From Candidatus Zhuqueibacterota bacterium (GTDB taxonomy: Bacteria; Zhuqueibacterota; Zhuqueibacteria; Oceanimicrobiales; Oceanimicrobiaceae): a stretch of 31,476 bases of DNA. The stretch is taken from NCBI GenBank assembly GCA_011775825.1, contig JAABYK010000640.1, forward strand, positions 1,421 to 32,896, written 5' to 3'. Each line of letters begins with the position of its first letter. Positions within the stretch are counted from its first letter, which is position 1. The translations under genes and the position numbers were made by a program. The notes under the pieces were generated by a model, which saw only the letters and a program-made list of their open reading frames with translations, was not told where the DNA came from and searched no databases. This document shows, piece by piece, positions 22,879-30,930 of the stretch.

Positions 22879-24882
22879 TCAGTTAAAAATTCGATCCACC
22901 CACCTCCGGATACCTGGAGTGTCTTGCTTGGGCATGGCTATGTCTTCCTGAGAGGACCTCACCTCCTTTTCCAATTCTTGAATTCTATTTTTGGCTTGGA
23001 TGTAAAGTATTCGATTATCTATTGCCACGGCAATTTGATTCGCTAAAATCTCCAATGTATGAATCGTGTCGTTACTCGGCAGTCTGTTATTATCGGGATC
23101 ATCGACCATTAGAATACCGATTACTTTATCTTCTCTGGATTTTATTGGCACTAACAGGACTCCCCAGCTTGGCCATGTGCCGTTCGATGCTCGTCGTAAA
23201 CTTGGACCATAGTAAATCTGTTTAAATGAACGCAAGACTTCTTCCTCTTTGACGACGAGGTACGATTTTCCGCGGCTGTATTCGCTCCTCAACAAGGCGG
23301 CCAGCGGCTTCAACGGAAAAGCAAGCTCTTGCAGGCGATTCACCTTTATCTTATCGTCACAGGCCACGGCTTTCAGCTCGAGATTGCCACTTTTCTTGCT
23401 GATCAAGCCCAGGACAACCAGGTTGAAATCGAGTGAAAACTTAATCGACCAGACGATCTCTTTAAGCAGTTCGTTCAAGCTCAAGTACAATTTGAAGATA
23501 TTGCTTGTGACCAGAATTTGTTTCAGTCGCCGGGAGCGCTTTTCCAGCGTTGAGAATTGATAAAAGTTTTCAATGGACATTGAGACCAGTTGTCCAAACA
23601 ACTCAAAGTTACGAAACGTCTCTCGAGATGGTGCCTTGTAATCAACGGGAATATCCAGTGAGATGTAACCGAATGTGCTGCCGTGTCGATTCATCAGATT
23701 CACAAGAATCAAGTCGCGCTTATGCCACTGCCTTTGTGGACGTCTTTTTTGCGTTCTTCTTTCCGGGAAGCTGGCATTCAAGTAGCGGGAAGTATCTCTC
23801 TGCTCCTGATTGTAGTAGATGACTTTCACCCTGAACCGGTTGGCAAAAATGCGGTTAATCACTTCTTGAGGCACTTCGATATTACGACCGTTCAAAATTG
23901 GCACGGACCTGTACCCAATCATTGCCTGCTTCACAAACGCTTTTTTGCGTTTGTCCAAAAGGGCCAACGTTGCACGCTGAAAGCCGAAGACTTCACAAGC
24001 CAGTTCTGCAATTTTCTCCAGAAAGATATTCAGGGGTTCCTGGTGGGAGGTAGTAATGACTTCCGAAATCTTGTTGACCATCTCCAATTGGTCAATCTCA
24101 TCCTTGGCGGCCTGATCTTTGTAGGTCTCCTCTGCTATGTTTTCTACCGTACCACGGTAACTTACCACGCGCTGGTGCTCATCTCGGATGGCGGTTAATG
24201 AGATATCAATGCAAATTTTATCTCCGGTTTTTCCGAGTATCTCCGTTTTAAACGTTTGTCTGGAATTTCCGTTGTCGCTAATTAAGTTGAGCCACTCGAA
24301 GAATGACTTCTCGCTTTCTTTGGGTAAAAGATCTAACAGATTCAGTTCTAAGAGTTCGTCTTCGGAGTAATTGGTGATCTCCTCCATATTATGATTCGCA
24401 GATAGGATTCGCCCTCTGCGATCCAATATGAAGTATCCCTTGTCACCATTTTGCAATTCAGTCGTTTCTAGTTTTGGAATGACGGAAGTGCTGGTTTCAA
24501 TTAAGTTTTTTCTTTCCAAGATATTTCGAATTGTAATCGGTAATGCAGTCAAATAACCTCGAACCTTGAAGATGTAATCCGAAGCGCCTTTGTCAACGGC
24601 TTTCAGTGCGATTTCGTCCTCCCCCTCGTCAATGAGTACGACCAATGGTGTTTTGATGTCCTTTTCTCTAAGTGATTCGACCACTTCGAGTCCATTCATA
24701 TCGCCGAGTTGGTAGTCAAATAAGATCAGGTCGTAGCCGTTCTCCAAAGCTCTATTGATACATTCCTCACCGGAGTAAGCGAATTCTACCTCACAATTGC
24801 TATAATGAAATTGCAGCATTCTTTTTGAGACTTCAAGGTAGGAGCTACTTGTACCTCCGATGAGAATACTGAGGTTGTTCAT
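22879..24882 (-). CDS. Receiver-PAS-GAF-GAF signalling protein without output domain
   Basis: The 667-residue protein has a receiver at 1-125 (phospho-acceptor Asp in LILFDYQLGDMNGLEVVESL; conserved Lys in DYIFKVRG), a PAS domain at about 145-265 (GYFILDRRGRILSANHNMEE, ISLTAIRDEHQRVVSYRGTV), and two GAF domains at about 280-455 and 475-630. It ends in a coiled coil (AKNRIQELEKEVRSSQEDI) and a basic tail. There is no kinase, phosphatase, cyclase or DNA-binding domain, so it may act as a scaffold or through protein contacts. It is the first gene of the signalling cluster, 112 bases upstream of the lipoprotein gene. Confidence 0.9.
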   Translation of the reverse strand: MNNLSILIGGTSSSYLEVSKRMLQFHYSNCEVEFAYSGEECINRALENGYDLILFDYQLGDMNGLEVVESLREKDIKTPLVVLIDEGEDEIALKAVDKGASDYIFKVRGYLTALPITIRNILERKNLIETSTSVIPKLETTELQNGDKGYFILDRRGRILSANHNMEEITNYSEDELLELNLLDLLPKESEKSFFEWLNLISDNGNSRQTFKTEILGKTGDKICIDISLTAIRDEHQRVVSYRGTVENIAEETYKDQAAKDEIDQLEMVNKISEVITTSHQEPLNIFLEKIAELACEVFGFQRATLALLDKRKKAFVKQAMIGYRSVPILNGRNIEVPQEVINRIFANRFRVKVIYYNQEQRDTSRYLNASFPERRTQKRRPQRQWHKRDLILVNLMNRHGSTFGYISLDIPVDYKAPSRETFRNFELFGQLVSMSIENFYQFSTLEKRSRRLKQILVTSNIFKLYLSLNELLKEIVWSIKFSLDFNLVVLGLISKKSGNLELKAVACDDKIKVNRLQELAFPLKPLAALLRSEYSRGKSYLVVKEEEVLRSFKQIYYGPSLRRASNGTWPSWGVLLVPIKSREDKVIGILMVDDPDNNRLPSNDTIHTLEILANQIAVAIDNRILYIQAKNRIQELEKEVRSSQEDIAMPKQDTPGIRRWVDRIFN

Positions 24883-25288
24883 GGAAAATTGCTCCGAATG
24901 GTAATGGTCGCCACTCTAAATTTTATGTATCTTAAACGTTATTAAAAAAATTCATAAAAATCAAGTTTTTTGCTGTCGGAGAGGAGTTGATATCCTCACG
25001 ATATCTGTGAAAAAATTACCCCTTCAAATTCCAAATGCGTGGAGAGATCAAATGTGCGGGTAGATATGAACGAGACCGGATCCCTCCCCCCCGGCGTTCA
25101 ACTAAAATAAGAGTGAATAGGCTAAATAGTCGAAGCTTATCTCGTGTCTGAACAAAAACAGGCCAGCCTCTTATCATTCTCGCATGGCTGTAAGGCAAAA
25201 AGCTTTGCCAGAATGAGGTGCGTCCGACTCAAAACATTGCCCGACTGACGTGAGCCGTTGGTTTTCTTTCGGTCGCTTCTCTTGTCTT
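24883..25288. other. Non-coding gap upstream of the signalling cluster
   Basis: About 400 bases with no convincing gene. The 80 bases next to the receiver-PAS-GAF gene are AT-rich with a TTGATT and TAAAAT-like hexamers on the minus strand, but not at good spacing, so a promoter is likely present but not placed. A small palindromic arrangement GATATC-CTCAC-GATATC is at 24989-25005. The middle part contains a run of Cs (CTCCCCCCCGG) and nothing recognisable as an RNA gene. A 60-codon minus-strand frame here has no ribosome site or family likeness. Confidence 0.55.
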
Positions 25289-26548
25289 TTACAATCTATT
25301 CAGGTAACCCTGGGCTTCGGAAACATACTCGCTGTTGGGATACTCTCGGACCAAGCGTGAAAAGGATTCTTTCGCGCTTTCGCCCGATCCCATTTTTAGA
25401 TAGGCTTGCCCCAAAAGAAACAGTGAATCATCCTTCTTAAACGACCCTTCGTAGTTCAGCACTTTGTAGAAAGCGGCAACTGATTCTTGGTAGCGATTCA
25501 AGGCTAAGAGACTCTGGCCAAGCCAGTATTGATAGTTACTTGCAAGCGAGTGATTGGGGTACTTTTCGATAAGCACGCGAAATAGGGAAACGGCTTCGTT
25601 GTAGTTCTTGTTGTAGTAACTTGTCAGGCCCTCTTCATAGATTTCGGAGAATCCGGACAAAGACGAGCTTTGTTGACGTGACACAGATCGCTTCCCAGCA
25701 GCTTTCTGTTTGAGTGAAGCAACTCGCTGTTTTCGCTCCGAAAGTGAGCCTCGTAGACTGGCCACTTTGTTTTCTTTTTCGTCGATGCCCTCGGAAAGCT
25801 CGTCAATTCTCGATTTCAACCGGATGTATTCTTCCATGTTTTTGGTTTCTTTTTCCGGACTCGCTGGATAATTCTCTTGTTCTGGGTAGGGATAACCCTG
25901 TTCATCGACTTCGTAGTAAGGCACGTCTTCGTCGGCAATGATCTGCGGTGAATCGTAACCCTCTCCCGGCAAGTGGTAAGCAAAACCTGTTCGGATATTT
26001 AAATAACCGTCGTTGGCTGAACCTGAAGTGCCGCTTAAAGTGGGATCATCAATTGTATCACTCGTAATAAAGCGATAATCAGCTCCTAGCATCAAATCGA
26101 ATTGTGGGCTTAACTGAACCTTGAGTCCTCCGCCACCAAAAACCGTCCCATCAAAAAATCTGCCCTTGCCTGAACGACCCACTTCAAAATTAATTACACC
26201 GAGACCCAACGTTACGAAAGGCCGGATCGTTCCCCTTGAAACAAGCTCGAAGTTTCCCTTAAGGTCAGCGTTAATTAGGTTCGTGGTATTTGGTACGCCT
26301 GACGGTAGGTCGTATTTCAGTTCGCTGTATCCCAATAAGAAAGCCACATCCGCAAATCTCAAAACGCGGTAGGATGCAAAGCCCTCTATTCCAAACCCGA
26401 TGCCACTATTTATGTTTCCTTCACCATAAAGCCTCTGTCCCCCAAGGTCGAGACCAAAGCCCCATTTGCTTCTGCCTTGCTGCGAATAACCTACGTTCGT
26501 GAATACCAGCAAGAGCGTTGCAAGCGCTAACGATGTTCCCCAACGCAT
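25289..26548 (-). CDS. Beta-barrel / coiled-coil / TPR envelope protein
   Basis: A signal peptide (MRWGTSLALATLLLVFTNVGYSQ, cut after about residue 22) is followed by an about 170-residue OmpA/OmpW-like beta-barrel with alternating strands and aromatic ends (WGFGLDLGGQRLYGEG, TIRPFVTLGLGVINFEV, FDLMLGADYRFI, NIRTGFAYHL). Then come an acidic linker, a coiled coil at about 235-280 (YIRLKSRIDELSEGIDEKEN), and C-terminal TPR repeats (EGLTSYYNKNYNEAVSLFRV, YWLGQSLLALNRYQESVAAF, FLLGQAYLKMGSGESAKESF) like those of YbgF/CpoB. Such TPR tails bind partners in the periplasm. The ATG is behind AAAGGAG. The fusion of the barrel to a CpoB-like tail is not the usual form of either family. A link to cell division or Tol-Pal is only inference. 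Confidence 0.88.
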   Translation of the reverse strand: MRWGTSLALATLLLVFTNVGYSQQGRSKWGFGLDLGGQRLYGEGNINSGIGFGIEGFASYRVLRFADVAFLLGYSELKYDLPSGVPNTTNLINADLKGNFELVSRGTIRPFVTLGLGVINFEVGRSGKGRFFDGTVFGGGGLKVQLSPQFDLMLGADYRFITSDTIDDPTLSGTSGSANDGYLNIRTGFAYHLPGEGYDSPQIIADEDVPYYEVDEQGYPYPEQENYPASPEKETKNMEEYIRLKSRIDELSEGIDEKENKVASLRGSLSERKQRVASLKQKAAGKRSVSRQQSSSLSGFSEIYEEGLTSYYNKNYNEAVSLFRVLIEKYPNHSLASNYQYWLGQSLLALNRYQESVAAFYKVLNYEGSFKKDDSLFLLGQAYLKMGSGESAKESFSRLVREYPNSEYVSEAQGYLNRL

Positions 26549-26598
26549 CTCTTTACTCCTTTAAAAGTTAGGTCCAACTTCCAATTTGAATTATGTTA

Positions 26599-27114
26599 TT
26601 ATTCAATAAGGGATAATAGTTCTTCAGAAAGCACTTCTTCAAATGCAACCTGACGTTCCGAGTACACATTATAGGCGTCGATCAACTCCACCAATTGGTT
26701 CTTGTAGGCGAGTCGTTTCTCTTCAGGAAGTCCGTTCTTGCTATTCCTGAGCTCCAGAATGACAGACCCAATCTGCTCGAAATAATAATTCGTCATCGAT
26801 TCATTGATAAGACACCGGACCGAATCCTCCGCCTCCCCTTCTTTCTCTTTCAATGCCTTTATCGTGTTCTTCAAGTGGAATTGATTCAAATCCTTGATCA
26901 GCTTAACATTTATACCCAAGTAGTTGAGGATCGCAGGATGCTTCTTATAATAATCCGTCTTCAGAGCAATGTTTGTGAGCAGATACTGCTCGACAATCAC
27001 CCTTTCTCCAACTGTAAGCTTTCGGTGAGAAAAATAGTGAATGGAGTTGTTTTCAGCTCGGTAATTTACCTGAATCATTAAGTCTGACGTGGAAAAATAT
27101 AACAACTCTTTCAT
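26599..27114 (-). CDS. Hypothetical alpha-helical protein
   Basis: A 171-residue protein I do not recognise. It begins MKELLYFSTSDLMIQVNYRA, has a short beta-rich N-terminus, then mainly charged helices (LIKDLNQFHLKNTIKALKEK; RLAYKNQLVELIDAYNVYSE) and an acidic end (FEEVLSEELLSLIE). No signal peptide or membrane helix is seen, so it is probably cytoplasmic. The ATG at 27112-27114 has no good ribosome site; a GTG two codons earlier is possible. It is about 100 bases downstream of the 33-bp PerR-like palindrome, and lies between lon and the barrel-TPR gene. Confidence 0.75.
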   Translation of the reverse strand: MKELLYFSTSDLMIQVNYRAENNSIHYFSHRKLTVGERVIVEQYLLTNIALKTDYYKKHPAILNYLGINVKLIKDLNQFHLKNTIKALKEKEGEAEDSVRCLINESMTNYYFEQIGSVILELRNSKNGLPEEKRLAYKNQLVELIDAYNVYSERQVAFEEVLSEELLSLIE

Positions 27115-27213
27115 AAACACACAACACGGAATCTTTTTGATTAGACATGCTTAGACTTGATCGATTACTATCTCCATCAAAGACTGTGCCAGGATAGACA
27201 GCAGGCCGGTGCC

Positions 27214-27246
27214 AAACTAAGTTTATAATTATTATAAACTTAGTTT
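27214..27246. promoter_or_regulatory. Perfect 33-bp palindrome with a PerR-box core
   Basis: Two perfect 15-base arms, AAACTAAGTTTATAA and its complement TTATAAACTTAGTTT, flank a 3-base centre TTA. The core at 27223-27237 is TTATAATTATTATAA, identical to the 7-1-7 PerR-box consensus TTATAATNATTATAA. It lies about 100 bases before the hypothetical gene and 70 bases after the end of lon. On the minus strand a TATAAT hexamer lies inside it, as in operators that overlap a -10 site, though no clear -35 was found. It may instead be a cruciform or terminator-like structure for lon, but it lacks a GC stem or a following T-tract. Confidence 0.6.
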
Positions 27247-27316
27247 AAGCACGGAAATGGAAAGCTTGTTCAACAGATTGTATATAATTGAATCAAGTTG
27301 ATTAGGTTGAGACAAT

Positions 27317-29740
27317 CTACTCCAACACCTCTTTCTTCGATAGCGCCAACTTCACCAATTCATCCATATCGGAGACAAAGCAGAGTTCAACTTTCTTGCG
27401 CACCGTTTCCGGAATGTCCTCGATGTCTTTCTTGTTTTTTTCAGGAAGAATGACCCTCTTGATGCCGGCACGATTTGCTGCCAGTACCTTTTCTTTGATG
27501 CCGCCCACAGGTAGAACTAAGCCGCGCAAGGTAATCTCTCCGGTCATGGCAACATCACTGTTCACCAAACGATTGGAAAGTAGCGATATCAAGGCTGTGA
27601 GTATTGTAATGCCCGCTGAAGGACCGTCTTTGGGAATTGCTCCGGCAGGGACGTGAATGTGGAGATCATATTTCTTAAACATTTCATCGTCCATCTTAAG
27701 TTCTTTTGACTTTGAGCGAATATAACTGAGTGCTGCTTTTGCAGATTCCTTCATAACGTCACCTAAGGAGCCTGTCAGAATAAGCTCGCCTTTACCCCTC
27801 ATCTTTGTGGCCTCGATGAACAGAAGATCGCCACCGGTAGGTGTCCAGGCCAAACCCGTTGCCACACCGGGCTTGGAAGTTCTCTCTGCAATCTCAGAAA
27901 AGAACTTGATCGGGCCTAAATAGGACGACACATCATCCTTGCTGATCACTTTTGTCTTCGTCTTGCCTTCCACCACTTCCCGAGCAACGCCTCGGCAAAC
28001 CGACGCGATTGCACGTTCGAGATTTCTCACACCCGCTTCTCGGGTATAAGACCGAATGATATCGAGAATGGCTTCATCCTCAAACTGAACCTGCGTTTCC
28101 TCTAGCCCATGTTCCTCAAGCTGCTTTGGCACAAGATATTTTTTCGCAATATGCAGTTTCTCTTCCTCGGTATAGCCGGGCAACTCCAAAATCTCCATTC
28201 TATCTTTGAGAGCAGGAATGATGGGATCAGCCAAATTCGCCGTCGCAATAAAAATCACCTCAGATAGGTCAAAGGGAACTTCCAGGTAGTGATCCGAGAA
28301 CGAAAAATTCTGTTCCGGATCGAGGACTTCCAGTAGGGCTGAAGACGGATCGCCTCGAAAGTCCATGCCCACCTTGTCGATCTCATCCAGCATGAAAACA
28401 GGATTTTTTGAACCGACTTTTTTCAGACTTTGGATAATTCTTCCCGGTAAAGCGCCGATGTAGGTTCTCCTGTGCCCTCGAATTTCAGCCTCATCTCGAA
28501 CGCCTCCCAACGATACTCTGATGAACTTTCGTCCCAACGCGCGCGCGATGGATCTGCCTAAGGAAGTTTTCCCGACACCCGGAGGGCCCACAAAACATAG
28601 AATCGGTCCCTTCATATCATTTTTCAATTTACGCACAGCCAGGTATTCGACAATTCTCTTTTTCACTTTTTCGAGATCATAATGATCTTCATCCAGAACC
28701 TTCTGGGCTTGCTGGACATCGAGATTGTCTTCCGTGCGTTTGCTCCAGGGCACATCGATGAGCCAATCGAGATAGGTTCGAGAAACCGTGTACTCCGCTG
28801 CGGCAGGAGGCATCTTGGTCAGCCGATCCAATTCCTTCTCGGCCACCTCTTGAGCTTCCTGAGGCATCGTGGCTTCCTGGATCTTTTTGCGGAGTTCATT
28901 GATCTCAACTGTCCGCTCATCCTCCTCGCCCAATTCCCGTTTTATGGCCTTTAATTGCTCTCGGAGATAGTATTCTCGCTGAGTTTTATTTATCTCGCCC
29001 TGTACCTCCGACTGGATTTTGCTTCCCAGTTCGAGGATTTGTAGTTCCTTCGTCAATATGTAAGTGAGTTTTTCCAGCCGAGTTTTGACGTCTATTGCCT
29101 CCAATATTGACTGCTTGTCTGCCGTGGAGACGTTTAAATTCCAGGCTATGATGTCCGCAATCCGTCCGGGATCTTCCGTATTGGCCACCAGCATCAGATG
29201 GTCCGGCGTAAGATAATTAGCCAACCCTACCACTTTCTCAAAGAGAGTCCTTATGTTCCCTACCAAGGCGTCTATGTCTACGCCCGAAGCTTTCTCCTCT
29301 GCATGAGTTTGAACCAGTGCTTTGAGCCAAGGCTCTACTTGAATAAACTCCAGGATTTGGGCAACACTGACTCCCTGCACCATCACACTTTTCGTTCCGT
29401 CCGGCATCTTAAAGACTTTCATAATCGAAGCAATTGTGCCCCAACGGTACAAATCCTCAGGTTTGGGATTGTCAACTTTTCCGTCTTTTTGAGCCACAAG
29501 CGTGACCAACTTGTTGGAGTTCATGGCCTCATCAATCAACTTGATTGATTTTTCGCGGCCAACCGAAATGGGAAGAATTTGCTGCGGGAATACGACGGTA
29601 TTCCTAAGGGGGAGAACCGGCAACGTTTGTGGAACCTTGAAGTCAAGTTCCTGGCTCTTTTGAGACTCTTCCTCCTCTTCCTGAATGTCCTCTATCTCAA
29701 CTTCTTCGATTTCGTGGTTTTTCAAATTTTCATCAACCAT
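27317..29740 (-). CDS. lon: ATP-dependent protease Lon
   Basis: Lon is a cytoplasmic ring protease degrading misfolded and regulatory proteins, among them many antitoxins. The 807 residues comprise the N-terminal substrate domain (TLPVLPLRNTVVFPQQILPI), a coiled-coil middle (REYYLREQLKAIKRELGEED), the AAA+ part (GPPGVGKTSLGRSIARALGR Walker A, VFMLDEIDKVG Walker B, IATANLADPI sensor) and the protease domain with the Ser of PKDGPSAGITI (about 706) and Lys of PVGGIKEKVLAA (about 747). An unusually acidic, Glu-rich N-terminal 30 residues (EIEEVEIEDIQEEEEESQKS) precedes the conserved start. The ATG has an AGGTGA 9 bases upstream. The 210-base gap to aroQ presumably holds its promoter. Confidence 0.97.
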   Translation of the reverse strand: MVDENLKNHEIEEVEIEDIQEEEEESQKSQELDFKVPQTLPVLPLRNTVVFPQQILPISVGREKSIKLIDEAMNSNKLVTLVAQKDGKVDNPKPEDLYRWGTIASIMKVFKMPDGTKSVMVQGVSVAQILEFIQVEPWLKALVQTHAEEKASGVDIDALVGNIRTLFEKVVGLANYLTPDHLMLVANTEDPGRIADIIAWNLNVSTADKQSILEAIDVKTRLEKLTYILTKELQILELGSKIQSEVQGEINKTQREYYLREQLKAIKRELGEEDERTVEINELRKKIQEATMPQEAQEVAEKELDRLTKMPPAAAEYTVSRTYLDWLIDVPWSKRTEDNLDVQQAQKVLDEDHYDLEKVKKRIVEYLAVRKLKNDMKGPILCFVGPPGVGKTSLGRSIARALGRKFIRVSLGGVRDEAEIRGHRRTYIGALPGRIIQSLKKVGSKNPVFMLDEIDKVGMDFRGDPSSALLEVLDPEQNFSFSDHYLEVPFDLSEVIFIATANLADPIIPALKDRMEILELPGYTEEEKLHIAKKYLVPKQLEEHGLEETQVQFEDEAILDIIRSYTREAGVRNLERAIASVCRGVAREVVEGKTKTKVISKDDVSSYLGPIKFFSEIAERTSKPGVATGLAWTPTGGDLLFIEATKMRGKGELILTGSLGDVMKESAKAALSYIRSKSKELKMDDEMFKKYDLHIHVPAGAIPKDGPSAGITILTALISLLSNRLVNSDVAMTGEITLRGLVLPVGGIKEKVLAANRAGIKRVILPEKNKKDIEDIPETVRKKVELCFVSDMDELVKLALSKKEVLE

Positions 29741-29950
29741 GATCAGGTTTCACCTATTTTTTTGCAAATAATCAGTATTTATAAGCAACCATCTATTGCA
29801 ACTACCGTTCCAATTTATCATCCGATGGAGTTAAGGGTTTGCTTCTATTAATCTTAAGTTGCAAAAACAGATTAAGAATCGTTTGTCAGAATCGCCGAGA
29901 CAAAACAATTCTTGCCAAGGTGTAAGTCGATTATGTAATTTTGTCACACT

Positions 29951-30382
29951 TTATTGACAATTTATAAGATCCTCCAGCGCTTTGAAGTAGCCCTTGTATC
30001 CGAATCCGGAAATCTGGTTCAGGCAGATACCCTTAATTACGGAATGACGACGAAACGGTTCTCTTTTGGCAATATCGGAGAGATGAACTTCAATGGTCGG
30101 CAGACCCACGGCTGCAACCGCGTCCCGCAATGCGTAACTATAATGTGTTAACGCCCCCGGGTTGATGACCATGCCATCGGCCCACCTGCGATTTTGTTGA
30201 ATAAAATCGATCAGCGCACCTTCATGGTTCGATTGGAAGAATTTGACGGTCAAGTCTCTCTCAGAAGCGAACTGTTCAATTCTCTTGTTGATTTCCTCCA
30301 AGGTCAGGTTTCCGTAGATTTCAGGTTCGCGTTCTCCCAAAAGATTTAAGTTCGGCCCGTTGATGACTAAGATGTTCTTCAT
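29951..30382 (-). CDS. aroQ: Type II 3-dehydroquinate dehydratase
   Basis: AroQ catalyses the third step of the shikimate pathway, 3-dehydroquinate to 3-dehydroshikimate, as a dodecamer. The 143 residues show PNLNLLGEREPEIYG with the catalytic Arg/Tyr loop, FFQSNHEGALIDFIQ, VINPGALTHYSYALRDA with the catalytic His, and PTIEVHLSDIAKREPFRRHS. Length is normal. The ATG overlaps the aroK stop as ATGA, so translation is coupled. A small inverted repeat TTGTCA/TGACAA spans its stop codon. It is the last gene of an aroC-aroK-aroQ run. Confidence 0.96.
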   Translation of the reverse strand: MKNILVINGPNLNLLGEREPEIYGNLTLEEINKRIEQFASERDLTVKFFQSNHEGALIDFIQQNRRWADGMVINPGALTHYSYALRDAVAAVGLPTIEVHLSDIAKREPFRRHSVIKGICLNQISGFGYKGYFKALEDLINCQ

Positions 30383-30930
30383 TTTTCAGTTTCAAGTTTG
30401 CAAAGAATTTGCTCAGCAACTTTCTCCGGGCTCATGCCATCGACGCAATTCACCACAAAATCCGCACGCTCATAACATTCCGATCGCGATTCAAACAGTC
30501 TTTCGATCCGGGTTTCGCCGAAATTACCATTTTTTTGATCAGCCAAAGGGCGGTTATGCTGCGTTTGAAGTCTACGCAATAATGTTTTCAGATTCCATTT
30601 CAGATAAATGGACACGCCAGAGCGCATAATCCGGTCTCGATTTTGCGGCCGAAGGATGGCGCCCCCTCCCAACGCAATCACAGCTCTTGTTTTCCGTGCA
30701 ATGTCTGCAATTATTTCAGCCTCAAAATCTCGAAATGGCTCCTCTCCGTATTTCTGAAAAATCTCCGGAATCGTTTCACCGACTCTCCTTTCGACGAGTT
30801 CATCGGTATCAAAATATTCTCGCCCTGTCTGTTGCGCCAACAGCTTGCCGACTGTGCTCTTACCGGCCGCCATGAAACCAACAAGATAAATGTTATCGTT
30901 TATGGTCAAATCCTTTTTGCCATCTCTCAT
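30379..30930 (-). CDS. aroK: Shikimate kinase
   Basis: AroK phosphorylates shikimate with ATP. The 183-residue protein shows the P-loop GFMAAGKSTVGK (about 18-29), FDTDELVERRVGETIPEIF (shikimate-binding Asp), EEPFRDFEAEII, ALGGGAILRPQNRDRI and the lid arginine in HNRPLAD. The start ATG is behind AAAGGAATCC and lies inside the last 38 bases of aroC, in a different frame, so the two are tightly coupled. The overlap is longer than the usual 4 bases but the ribosome site supports this start. Confidence 0.95.
   Translation of the reverse strand: MRDGKKDLTINDNIYLVGFMAAGKSTVGKLLAQQTGREYFDTDELVERRVGETIPEIFQKYGEEPFRDFEAEIIADIARKTRAVIALGGGAILRPQNRDRIMRSGVSIYLKWNLKTLLRRLQTQHNRPLADQKNGNFGETRIERLFESRSECYERADFVVNCVDGMSPEKVAEQILCKLETEK

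Noticed and set aside
25016..25198. A 60-codon minus-strand frame in the 24.9-25.3 kb gap
   Set aside because: No ribosome site, no family, biased composition from a C-run. Treated as non-coding.
27214..27246. The AT-rich palindrome as a rho-independent terminator of lon
   Set aside because: No GC-rich stem and no T-tract following on the minus strand. A protein-binding palindrome fits better, though this is not proven.
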